Shown here piece after piece: positions 24,182-32,153 of a stretch of 64,000 bases of DNA. The translations under genes were made by a program, and so were the position numbers. Each line of letters begins with the position of its first letter. The first letter of the stretch is position 1. The notes under the pieces are model-generated. The model did no database searches, was not told the DNA's origin, and saw only the letters and a program-made list of their open reading frames with translations. Location of the stretch: contig DATMSA010000088.1 in the NCBI GenBank assembly GCA_035565675.1, positions 1-64,000 of the forward strand, given 5' to 3'. This DNA is from Capillimicrobium sp035565675 (GTDB lineage Bacteria; Actinomycetota; Thermoleophilia; Solirubrobacterales; Solirubrobacteraceae).

Positions 24182-27100
24182 GTGGCTGTCGCCCTGACGC
24201 TGCTCCAGGACGTGCGCTGGCGGGGCACGCCCGTCAGCGGGGACCGTCCCCGCGCGCTGCTGGCCGCGCTGGCCGAGGCCGGCGGCCGCCCGGTGTCCGA
24301 CGACCGCCTCGTCGAGCTGATCTGGGGCGAGGACCCGCCGGCCAACGCCCACAAGAGCCTGCAGGTGCTCGTGTCGCGCACGCGCACCGCGCTCGGCCCC
24401 GACGCGATCGTCCGCGACGCCGCCGGCTACCGGCTCGGCGTCGGCCCCGACGAGGTCGACAGCGCCCGCCTGGCCGCGCTCGTCGCCGAGGCGGCCGCCG
24501 CGCTCGACCGCGATCCCGCCGCCGCCCAGGACCGCGCCCGCGAGGCGCTCGCGCTCGCCGACGACATCGGGTCGCCCAACGGCGACGGCGCGCTGCTCGC
24601 CGCCGTCCGCGCCGCCGCCGTCGAGCACGCCCGCGACGCGCGCGTCGTCCTCGCGCGCGCCGAGAGCCGCCTCGGCGCGCACGCCGCCGCGCTCCCCGCG
24701 CTCGAGGCCGCCCACGCCGCCCATCCCGACGACGAGTCGCTGCTCGCCGACCTGCTGCGCAGCGAGGCCGCCGTCCGCGGCCCCGGCGCCGCGATCGAGC
24801 GCTACGAGCGCTACCGCCGCGACCTGCGCGACCGGCTCGGCGCCCAGCCCGGCGAGCGGCTGCAGCGCACCCAGCGTGAGCTGCTCGCGCTCGACCGCCC
24901 GCAGCGCACCGGCGTGCGCTTCGACGCGACCCCGCTCGTCGGCCGCGACGCCGACATCGAGGCGCTGCGCGGCCTGCTCAGCAGCGCGCGGGTCGTCTCG
25001 ATCGTCGGCCCCGGCGGCATCGGCAAGACGCGGCTGGCGCACGTGCTCGCGCGCGAGACGCTGCAGCCCGCCGTCCACGTCGTCGAGCTCGTCGGCGTGA
25101 CCTCGCCCGACGACGTCGTCGCCGAGGTCGGCTCCGTCCTCGGCGTGCGCGACTCCGTGAGCGCGCGCCGCACGCTGACCCCGCAGCAGCGCGCCGACGT
25201 GCGCGGCCGCATCGCCCAGCAGCTCGGGCAGGTACCGAGCCTGCTCGTCCTCGACAACTGCGAGCACGTCGTCGGCGCGGTCGCCGAGCTCGTCGCGTTC
25301 CTCGTCTCCACCACCGCCGACCTGACGGTGCTGACGACGAGCCGGGCGCCGCTGGCCATCGCCGCCGAGCGGGTCTACCAGCTCGGTCAGCTCGACGCCG
25401 CCGACGCCGCGCGCCTGTTCGCCGACCGCGCCCGCGCGGCGCGGCCCGGCGTCGCGCTGGACGACGAGACGGTCCGGCGCATCGTCGCCCGGCTCGACGG
25501 CCTGCCGCTGGCGATCGAGCTCGCCGCGGCGCGAGTGCGCGCCATGTCGGTCGAGGAGATCGACCGGCGCCTGGAGGACCGCTTCGCGCTCCTGCGCGGC
25601 GGCGACCGCGCCGCGCCCGACCGCCACCAGACGCTGCTGGCCGTCATCGACTGGTCGTGGAACCTGCTGGAGGAGCACGAGCGCCGCGCGCTGCGGTGGC
25701 TCGCGCTGTTCAACGACGGCTTCACGCTCGACGCCGCCGCGTCCGTCCTCGGCGACGAGGCTCTCGACGCCGTCCAGGGCCTCGTGGACCAGTCGCTGCT
25801 GAGCGTGCGCGAGGCGCCCGCCGGCGTGCGCTACCGCATGCTGGAGACCGTCCGCGAGTTCGGGCTGATGCAGCTCGTTGACGCCGGCGACGAGGCCGAC
25901 GCGCGCGCCGCCCGCCGCCGGTGGGCCGTCGACGTCGCCCGTCGATGGGCGCCCGCCCTCTCCAGCCGCGACCAGGTCGCCGCGATCGACGCGCTGGACC
26001 TGGAGGAGACGAACCTCGCCGACGAGCTGCGCGACGCGTTCGGCGACGGCGACCCGGGCACGGCGGTGGAGCTCCTGGCGGCGCTGGGGATGCTGTGGAC
26101 GATCCGCGGCGAGCACGGCCGCGTCTTCACGCTGGCCGGCGAGCTCTCCCGGGCCATCGATGGCTGGACCCCGCCGCCCGAGCTCGAGCACGCCGCCCGC
26201 GTCGCGATGGTGATGACGCTCACGAACGCGATGATCGTCGACGACGGGCGCTGGGGGCCGGCCCGCGCGCTGCTCGAGCGGCTGGGGCCCGGCGACGAGG
26301 ACCCGCGGCTGGCCGCGGCCGTGCGGCTGCAGCTCGGCTTCGAGCCCGGCAACCGCTTCGCCGCGATCGACGTGCTCGAGCGGGCGGCGCACGATCCCGA
26401 CCCGGACCTCGCGCGCGCCGCCTACCACTGGCTCGGGCACGCGCGCGAGAACGCGGGCGACCCGCAGGGGGCGCTCGCCGCCACCGAGCGCGCCCTCGAG
26501 CTCACCGATGCCGACGAGGGCCCGTGGCTGACCGCGATGCTCAACTCGCAGGTCGCCCAGCTCGCGGCCCAGCTCGGCGATCCCCGGCGGGCGCGCGTCC
26601 ACGCGCAGCAGGCGCTGCCGGTGATGGCGCGCCTGGGCGCTCGCGACGACGAGCTGCAGCTCCGCTCGCTGCTCGTCGCCTGCGCGATCGCCGACGGCCG
26701 GCTCGACGAGGCCGAGGCGGAGCTCGCGGCGACGCAGCGGATCGCCGACAGCGAGGTCGTCGGCGGCCTCGCGGTGCGCAGCGTCGGGGCCGCCGAGCTC
26801 GCGCTCGCCCGCGGCGACCACGCGCGCGGGCTGCGCGAGCATCGCGCGTCCGCCGCGCGCCTGCGCGAGCTGCGCTTCCCGGGGCTGAGCTCCACGGGTG
26901 GCGAGCCGTGGGCGGTGTTCGGCGAGGCGTCGGCGCTCGTCGCCCACGCCTACCACGCCGGCCCCGCCGACGAGCCGTACGGGCGCGAGCTCTACGCGTC
27001 GCTGCGCCGGCGCGCGCCGACGGTCCTCGACCCGTTCGACCCGGCGCTCGACGTCCCGGTCGCGGGCGTCGCCGTCTTCGCCCTGGGCGTGTGGGCCCTC

Positions 27101-27325
27101 CTGCGCGACGCGGCGCCCGTCGACGACGCCGTCGCGCTGCTCGCGCTCGCGCAGCGGTGCGCCTACAACCGCGCGCTCCCCACCATGGCGTGGGAGCGGA
27201 TCGCCCCGCACGCGGAGGCCCGCGCGCCCGGTCGCCTCGCCGCCCTGGACGCCCGCTACGCGACCCGATCCCTGCACGACGTGCTCGGGGAGGCGCGCGA
27301 CCGCGTCGCCCGCCTCCCCGCGTGA
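24182..27325 (+). CDS. AfsR/SARP-type regulator: BTAD, NB-ARC ATPase and TPR domains
   Basis: A 1047-residue multidomain activator. Residues ~1-80 form an OmpR-like winged helix (RPRALLAALAEAGGRPVSDDRLVELIWG). Residues ~95-240 are the BTAD helices ending GAQPGERLQ. A STAND/NB-ARC ATPase follows: Walker A GPGGIGKTRLA (~276), Walker B LLVLDNCEHV (~353), GLPLAIELAAARVRAM. Residues ~600-1040 are degenerate helical repeats of TPR type. Such proteins activate secondary-metabolite or stress genes when the ATPase is switched on. The GTG start falls right at the winged helix. It is convergent, one base apart, with the DrrAB-like exporter genes, and no biosynthetic cluster is obvious nearby. Confidence 0.88.
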   Translation: MAVALTLLQDVRWRGTPVSGDRPRALLAALAEAGGRPVSDDRLVELIWGEDPPANAHKSLQVLVSRTRTALGPDAIVRDAAGYRLGVGPDEVDSARLAALVAEAAAALDRDPAAAQDRAREALALADDIGSPNGDGALLAAVRAAAVEHARDARVVLARAESRLGAHAAALPALEAAHAAHPDDESLLADLLRSEAAVRGPGAAIERYERYRRDLRDRLGAQPGERLQRTQRELLALDRPQRTGVRFDATPLVGRDADIEALRGLLSSARVVSIVGPGGIGKTRLAHVLARETLQPAVHVVELVGVTSPDDVVAEVGSVLGVRDSVSARRTLTPQQRADVRGRIAQQLGQVPSLLVLDNCEHVVGAVAELVAFLVSTTADLTVLTTSRAPLAIAAERVYQLGQLDAADAARLFADRARAARPGVALDDETVRRIVARLDGLPLAIELAAARVRAMSVEEIDRRLEDRFALLRGGDRAAPDRHQTLLAVIDWSWNLLEEHERRALRWLALFNDGFTLDAAASVLGDEALDAVQGLVDQSLLSVREAPAGVRYRMLETVREFGLMQLVDAGDEADARAARRRWAVDVARRWAPALSSRDQVAAIDALDLEETNLADELRDAFGDGDPGTAVELLAALGMLWTIRGEHGRVFTLAGELSRAIDGWTPPPELEHAARVAMVMTLTNAMIVDDGRWGPARALLERLGPGDEDPRLAAAVRLQLGFEPGNRFAAIDVLERAAHDPDPDLARAAYHWLGHARENAGDPQGALAATERALELTDADEGPWLTAMLNSQVAQLAAQLGDPRRARVHAQQALPVMARLGARDDELQLRSLLVACAIADGRLDEAEAELAATQRIADSEVVGGLAVRSVGAAELALARGDHARGLREHRASAARLRELRFPGLSSTGGEPWAVFGEASALVAHAYHAGPADEPYGRELYASLRRRAPTVLDPFDPALDVPVAGVAVFALGVWALLRDAAPVDDAVALLALAQRCAYNRALPTMAWERIAPHAEARAPGRLAALDARYATRSLHDVLGEARDRVARLPA

Positions 27326-27326
27326 G

Positions 27327-28157
27327 CTACAGCAGCCGCCGGTAGCTGCGCACCGACAGCGGCGCGAAGATCGCGATCACGACCAGCCCCGCCAACAGCG
27401 TCCAGCCGACCTGGCCGCTGATCGTCGCGTGGTTGGCCAGGTCGCGCGTCGCCGACACCAGGTGCGAGACCGGGTTGACGTCGACGAACCGCTGCAGCCA
27501 GCCGGGCAGCGTGTCCACCGGCACGAACGCGTTGGACAGGAACGTCAGCGGGAACAGGATCATCATCGAGATCCCCTGCACGCTGCGCGCGCTGCGGGCG
27601 AGCGTGCCGATCCAGGTGAAGATCCAGGCCAGCGCCCAGCCGGTGAAGATCGCCAGCAGGATCGCGCCCGCCACGCCGAGCACCCCGCCGCCGGGCCGGT
27701 AGCCCATCGCGATGCCGGTCGCGAACGTGAGCGTCGCCGCGATGAAGTAGCGCACGAGGTCGGCCACCATCGGCCCGGCCAGCGGGCCGACGCGCGCCAT
27801 CGGCAGCGACTTGAAGCGGTCGAACACGCCCTTGTCCATGTCCTCGCGAAGCTGGACGCCGGTCGCCATGCACGTCGTCAGCACGGTCTGGGCGACGATG
27901 CCGGGCACCATCAGCGGCAGGTAGCTGGCGACGTCGCCGGAGATCGCGCCGCCGAAGATGTAGGCGAACATCGCCGTGAACAGCAGCGGCTGGATCGTGA
28001 CGTCGAAGAACTGCTCCGGGTTGCGGCGCATCTTCTTCAGCGCGCGCCACGCCATCGACAGGGTCTGGTCGACGGTCTCGCGCAGCGTCGCGCGCGGGCG
28101 GGTGCGCGCGACCGCCTCGGCCGGGTCGATCGCGACGGTCGGGGCGAACGTGCTCAT
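27327..28157 (-). CDS. ABC-2 type permease, DrrB-like
   Basis: A 276-residue permease with six membrane spans after a ~45-residue cytosolic N-terminus. It shows the ABC-2 signature around MVPGIVAQTVLTTCMATGVQLREDMDKGVFDRFKSLPM, and LTFLSNAFVPVDTLPGWLQRFVDVNPVSHLVSATR is the classic DrrB/NodJ C-terminal segment. With the ATPase it should form an exporter for drugs or lipids. Its ATG overlaps the ATPase stop (ATGA). Its stop lies one base from that of the SARP regulator on the other strand. Confidence 0.88.
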   Translation of the reverse strand: MSTFAPTVAIDPAEAVARTRPRATLRETVDQTLSMAWRALKKMRRNPEQFFDVTIQPLLFTAMFAYIFGGAISGDVASYLPLMVPGIVAQTVLTTCMATGVQLREDMDKGVFDRFKSLPMARVGPLAGPMVADLVRYFIAATLTFATGIAMGYRPGGGVLGVAGAILLAIFTGWALAWIFTWIGTLARSARSVQGISMMILFPLTFLSNAFVPVDTLPGWLQRFVDVNPVSHLVSATRDLANHATISGQVGWTLLAGLVVIAIFAPLSVRSYRRLL

Positions 28158-29170
28158 CGGACCACCTCCAGGGCGGGCTCGGCGTCCGCGGCCTGCGCGT
28201 CGCCGTCGTCGTGGGTGTCGTGGCCGGTCAGCGCCAGGAAGACCTCGTCGAGCGTCGGCTTGGCGACGCTGACCGACGCGATGTCGATGTCCGCGTCGCG
28301 CAGGCCGACGAGGACGTCGGCGGCGCGCGCCGGCACGTCGAGGGGCACGTTCAGGCGCCCGGACTCGGGCGTCAGCACGGGCTCGGCCATCGCGATCCGG
28401 CGGACCACGTCGAGGGCGAGCGCCTGGTCGGCGCCGGCCGTGAGCTCGAGCTGGAGCGTCGAGTCGCCGACGGACTCCTTCAGCTCGTCGGGCGTGCCCT
28501 CGGCGACCTTGCGGCCGTGGTCGATGACCGCGATGCGGTCGGCGAGCTGGTCGGCCTCGTCGAGGTACTGGGTCGTCAGCAGGACCGTGCAGCCCTCGGC
28601 GACGAGGCCGCGGATCGTGTCCCACATCTGCCCGCGCGTGCGCGGGTCCAGGCCGGTGGTCGGCTCGTCGAGGAAGATCAGCGGCGGGCGCATGATCAGG
28701 CTGGCGGCGAGGTCGAGGCGCCGGCGCATGCCGCCCGAGAACTGCGACAGCGGGCGGTCGGCCGCGTCCTCGAGGCCGAACTGGGCCAGCAGCCGCTTGG
28801 CGGTTGCGCGGGCGTCGGCGGAGCGCAGTCCCTGCAGGCGACCGAACAGCCACAGGTTCTCGGTGGCGGTCAGCTCCTCGTCGACCGACGCGTACTGGCC
28901 GGTCACGCCGAGGAGCTGGCGGACGCGGTGCGGCTCGCGGGCGACGTCGACGCCGAAGATGCGGGCGTCGCCGGCGTCGATCGGCAGCAGCGTCGCCAGC
29001 ATCCGCAGCATCGTGGTCTTGCCGGCGCCGTTGGGACCCAGCACGCCGAAGACCTCGCCCTGCTCGACGCGGAGGTCGATCCCGTCGACGGCCCGGACGT
29101 CGCCGAAGGCCTTCACGAGGCCCGTGGCGGCGACCGCCGGCATCGGGGGTGCGGTGGTGCTCTGGTTCAT
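28154..29170 (-). CDS. ABC transporter ATPase, DrrA-like
   Basis: A 338-residue ATPase with Walker A GPNGAGKTT (~residues 45-53), Q-loop VTGQYASVDEELTATENL, signature FSGGMRRRLDLAASL, Walker B LIFLDEPTTGLD and the switch His replaced in LLTTQYLDEADQLAD (Gln-Tyr, as in DrrA). A ~100-residue C-terminal extension (GDSTLQLELTAG…TLDEVFLALTGHDT) is the DrrA C-terminal domain. ATG 29170 is the first Met before the conserved start. Operon with DrrB-like permease. Confidence 0.9.
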   Translation of the reverse strand: MNQSTTAPPMPAVAATGLVKAFGDVRAVDGIDLRVEQGEVFGVLGPNGAGKTTMLRMLATLLPIDAGDARIFGVDVAREPHRVRQLLGVTGQYASVDEELTATENLWLFGRLQGLRSADARATAKRLLAQFGLEDAADRPLSQFSGGMRRRLDLAASLIMRPPLIFLDEPTTGLDPRTRGQMWDTIRGLVAEGCTVLLTTQYLDEADQLADRIAVIDHGRKVAEGTPDELKESVGDSTLQLELTAGADQALALDVVRRIAMAEPVLTPESGRLNVPLDVPARAADVLVGLRDADIDIASVSVAKPTLDEVFLALTGHDTHDDGDAQAADAEPALEVVR

Positions 29171-29276
29171 GGGGCGGACCGTAGGTCCGCCCGGTTTCAC
29201 GCCGACTACACGGCGGTATCGCGGGTCCGGGCGGACGGCGACCGCCGCCCGCCCGGCCCGGCTCCCCCCTCCCGGT

Positions 29277-30821
29277 CTACCGGCGCACCGTGCAGGAGCC
29301 GGTCACCACGTCGTGGCGGTCGGCGAGCACGCGCGCATGGCGCGACGTGCACACGATGCGGTCGCGGTGGCCATCGGCCGCGTTGACGACCGTGTGCCGC
29401 GCGCCGGCGACGAACGTGTCGCGCCCGGGGCCGCCGACGAGCAGCACCCGGCCCGAGCCGCGTGCGACGAGCCGGTCGTCGCCGGCGCCGCCCTTCGCGA
29501 CGCCGTCGGTGCCCGCGACGCGGATGACGTCGTCGCCGAGGCCGCCGTACGCGACGCCCGCGCGGTGGCGCACCGCCAGGTGGTCGGCGCCCGGCCCGCC
29601 GAACAGCGTGCCGCCGCTCATCTGCGTGGTCAGGCGGTCGGCCCGCTCGGTCCCGTACCCCAGGCCCTTGGCGACGAGCCGCGGCAGGCCGGCCCGGCGG
29701 CACGTCACCTGCAGCGCGACCTCCTTGCCGCGCGCGCTCGGCGTCGGGACGACCCGCGCGCCGTGCAGGCCTTCGGCGACGTGCGCGCGCGCCGCGGAGC
29801 TCTCGGCCAGCGTCTCGGCGTGCATGAGCACGCTCCCCCGCGGGCAGCGCAGCCGCAGCGCGGCCGGCATCGTGCCCGTGCGCGTGTGCGTGGTCAGCCC
29901 GAACGTGCTCTCGCGCACCTCCGTGATCCCCGCGCCGGCCGCGGTCGCGCGCGCGGCGCTGGCGCTCGTGCCCGCGACGCTCGTGCCCGACGTGTCGGTC
30001 GAGGTCTCCTCCGGGGACGGGCCGGCGTCGGTCACCGTGACGGCGTCGGGGGCGGTCGCGTCGGTCTCCGTCGCGGTCGCCGTCGCGCCGCTCAGGACCA
30101 CCTGGATCACCTTCGAGCTCGCCGGCGTCCACCCGCAGCTCTCCGAGCGCGACGGGCAGGCCGACGTGTCGCCCTGGTAGACGGCGTCGACCTGGTAGCT
30201 CCCGGGCGCCGGCGGGCGGAACGTCAGCGTCGCCGTGCCGTTGGAGAACGGCGCCTGCGCCACCGGCTGGCCGTTCGCGCGCAGGACGGCGGCGCCCTTG
30301 GCGTCCGACGGCGAGATCGAGGCCGTGAACGTGAACGTGTCGCCCGACGGGGCGCCGGCCTTCAGCGACAGCGAGGTGATGCGCTGGATGCTCGTCGAGA
30401 TCCCGCCGTGGCTGTCGCAGCCGTTGGAGTAGCTGTCGCCGTCGACGTCGCCGGTCGTGAACAGGACGCCGGCGGCCCAGTGCCGCGTGCCGTTCGGGTC
30501 CCAGTTCGTCGCGGTCGCCGTGTAGCTGGCCGACATCCACGCCTCGGTGACCGAGACGTCCTTGTCGCTGCGGTAGTAGCAGTGCGACTTGACGTTGTAG
30601 CCGAGGGCCGTGTTCTGGGTCCAGCTCTTCGTGTCCCAGGAGCCGATCGACTTCTTGCCCGAGTGGCGCGACGAGGCGCACTGGTAGGGCGGGTTGCGCT
30701 TGCTGTAGGGCAGCACGCTCTGCTCGGACGGGCAGCTGTCGGCCATCGCGGCGCCCGGGACCGCGAGGGCGGCGACGCCGACCGCGCCGGCGAGCAGGAA
30801 GATCGTGCTCGACCGTCTCAT
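29277..30821 (-). CDS. Secreted protein with Ig-like region and C-terminal RTX-like repeats
   Basis: A 514-residue secreted protein. The signal peptide ends near AAMA (residue ~26). A Cys/Tyr/Trp-rich N-terminal domain follows (ALGYNVKSHCYYRSDKD, HWAAGVLFTTGDVDGDSYSNGCD). Residues ~150-240 look like a bacterial Ig-like domain (ASISPSDAKGAAVLRANGQPVAQAPFSNGTATLTF). A Thr/Ser/Ala linker leads to an RTX-type calcium-binding region of four or so repeats (GGTLFGGPGADHL, GVAYGGLGDDVI, GVAKGGAGDDRL, LLVGGPGRDTF). RTX repeats fold on Ca outside the cell. ATG 30821 sits behind an AGGGGAG ribosome site. Role unknown. Confidence 0.7.
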   Translation of the reverse strand: MRRSSTIFLLAGAVGVAALAVPGAAMADSCPSEQSVLPYSKRNPPYQCASSRHSGKKSIGSWDTKSWTQNTALGYNVKSHCYYRSDKDVSVTEAWMSASYTATATNWDPNGTRHWAAGVLFTTGDVDGDSYSNGCDSHGGISTSIQRITSLSLKAGAPSGDTFTFTASISPSDAKGAAVLRANGQPVAQAPFSNGTATLTFRPPAPGSYQVDAVYQGDTSACPSRSESCGWTPASSKVIQVVLSGATATATETDATAPDAVTVTDAGPSPEETSTDTSGTSVAGTSASAARATAAGAGITEVRESTFGLTTHTRTGTMPAALRLRCPRGSVLMHAETLAESSAARAHVAEGLHGARVVPTPSARGKEVALQVTCRRAGLPRLVAKGLGYGTERADRLTTQMSGGTLFGGPGADHLAVRHRAGVAYGGLGDDVIRVAGTDGVAKGGAGDDRLVARGSGRVLLVGGPGRDTFVAGARHTVVNAADGHRDRIVCTSRHARVLADRHDVVTGSCTVRR

Positions 30822-31076
30822 CCGTGAACTCCCCTTCGTGTCGGATGGTCCTGACGCCGCGTCATTAGAGCGGATCCGCGCGTCGCGAACTGTGGCGTCG
30901 GTCACGCCGCGGACATCAGCGCGGGCGCGGGCCGCGGCCGCGCCTGCGCTCGTCCCGCGCGTCGCGGCAGTCGCGATGCGCGGGCCGCTCCAGCGGCGAC
31001 GCGCACCGCGCCGCGCACGACGGGCACGGTCCAGGGGCCGGCCGGCGCCCGGCGCCGGGGCGGGGATCCCGGCGCT

Positions 31077-32060
31077 TCACGAGCGGCCCGCCCAGGCCCT
31101 GAGCTGGGGCAGCGGGTCGATCGGCCGCCCGCGCTGCCAGCCGCCCTCCCAGATCTCGAAGTGCAGGTGCGGGCCGCTGGAGCGGCCGGTGGAGCCGACC
31201 GCGCCGAGCACGGTCCCGGCCGCGACGGACTGGTTGACCGCGACGGCGGTCGAGCCGCGCCGGAAGTGGCAGAAGAAGTAGTCGCGTCCGTCGACGCCGT
31301 GCAGCACGACGTAGAACCCGGCGCCGCGCCGCTGGAAGTCGACGGCGATGACGGTGCCGGCGACCGGCGCGACGACCGGCGTCCCCGCGGCGGCGCTGAC
31401 GTCGTGGCCCTGGTGCAGGTGGTCGCGGCGGTCGGCGCCGAACCCCGAGCCCCGGCCGCCGAGGTCGAAGGGCCCGGCGACCGGGAACACGCCGTCGGAG
31501 ACGGGCGCCGGCGGATCGGCCGGCGGCTCGGGCGCCGGCTCGGGCTTGGGCGGCGGCAGCACGGTCACCACCGTCTGGCCCGGGCGCTGGCCGGTGCGCG
31601 CGAGCGTGCGGCCGGTCGGGTCGGTCGCGTGCAGGCTCACGACGTAGCGTCCGGCGCCCAGCGCCGCCGAGCGCGGCCAGCGCACCCGGACCGTGTGGCC
31701 GATCGCCACCCGGCCGGCGTCGACCTGGAGCGCCAGCTTGCGGCCACGGCTCCGCGTGGCCGCCCGGTAGATGCGCACGCGCGCGTGCACGGCCTTCACG
31801 CCGCGCTGGCGGATGCGAAAGCGGATCCGCGGCAGCTCGCCCGCGCGCAGCCGCCGCGGCGACACCGTCAGCGCGGCCGTGATCGGCCGCGCGTCGAGCT
31901 CGCCCAGCGCGGTCCCGAACGACGCGCCGCCCGCCTTGCTGCCCGGCACGTACACGGCGCCGCCCGCCCGGGCGTTGGCGGCCGCCGGGGCGACCGACGC
32001 GGCGAGCGCGAACAGCAGCGCGAGCACGACGGCGGCGAGCAGCAGGCGAACGATCGACAT
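31077..32060 (-). CDS. M23-family metallopeptidase (secreted)
   Basis: A 327-residue secreted protein with a signal peptide (hydrophobic residues 4-28). A ~120-residue beta-rich domain (LTVSPRRLRAGELPRIRFRI, then GRYVVSLHATDP) resembles the Ig-like accessory domains of this lineage, then a Pro-rich linker (LPPPKPEPAPEPPADPP). The C-terminal LytM/M23 domain has the zinc ligands in HLHQGHDVSA and GPHLHFEIW, with GTPVVAPVAGTVIAVD between. It should cut peptidoglycan cross-bridges or act as a regulator of such enzymes. Upstream of its start is a 93-bp gap to the helicase gene. Confidence 0.88.
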   Translation of the reverse strand: MSIVRLLLAAVVLALLFALAASVAPAAANARAGGAVYVPGSKAGGASFGTALGELDARPITAALTVSPRRLRAGELPRIRFRIRQRGVKAVHARVRIYRAATRSRGRKLALQVDAGRVAIGHTVRVRWPRSAALGAGRYVVSLHATDPTGRTLARTGQRPGQTVVTVLPPPKPEPAPEPPADPPAPVSDGVFPVAGPFDLGGRGSGFGADRRDHLHQGHDVSAAAGTPVVAPVAGTVIAVDFQRRGAGFYVVLHGVDGRDYFFCHFRRGSTAVAVNQSVAAGTVLGAVGSTGRSSGPHLHFEIWEGGWQRGRPIDPLPQLRAWAGRS

Positions 32061-32153
32061 CCGCCCACACCCTCGGCCCTCGCGCGCGCGACACCCGGCT
32101 CGCCCGCAGCTTTGCGCAGGTTTGCGCAGCGGAGCGTCAGGTTCGCTGCAGCC

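Noticed and set aside
23330..27277. A 1315-codon open frame on the minus strand
   Set aside because: It runs antisense through the SARP gene, is Arg/Gly/Ala-rich with no domain sense, and such frames arise because stop codons are rare in DNA this rich in G+C.
26898..30827. A 1309-codon open frame on the plus strand
   Set aside because: Runs out of frame through the SARP end and antisense to drrA/drrB and the RTX protein; no motifs.
30822..31076. Possible small gene in the 255-bp gap between the RTX protein and the M23 gene
   Set aside because: Frames there are Arg/Pro-rich with no ribosome site or sensible start; treated as intergenic.
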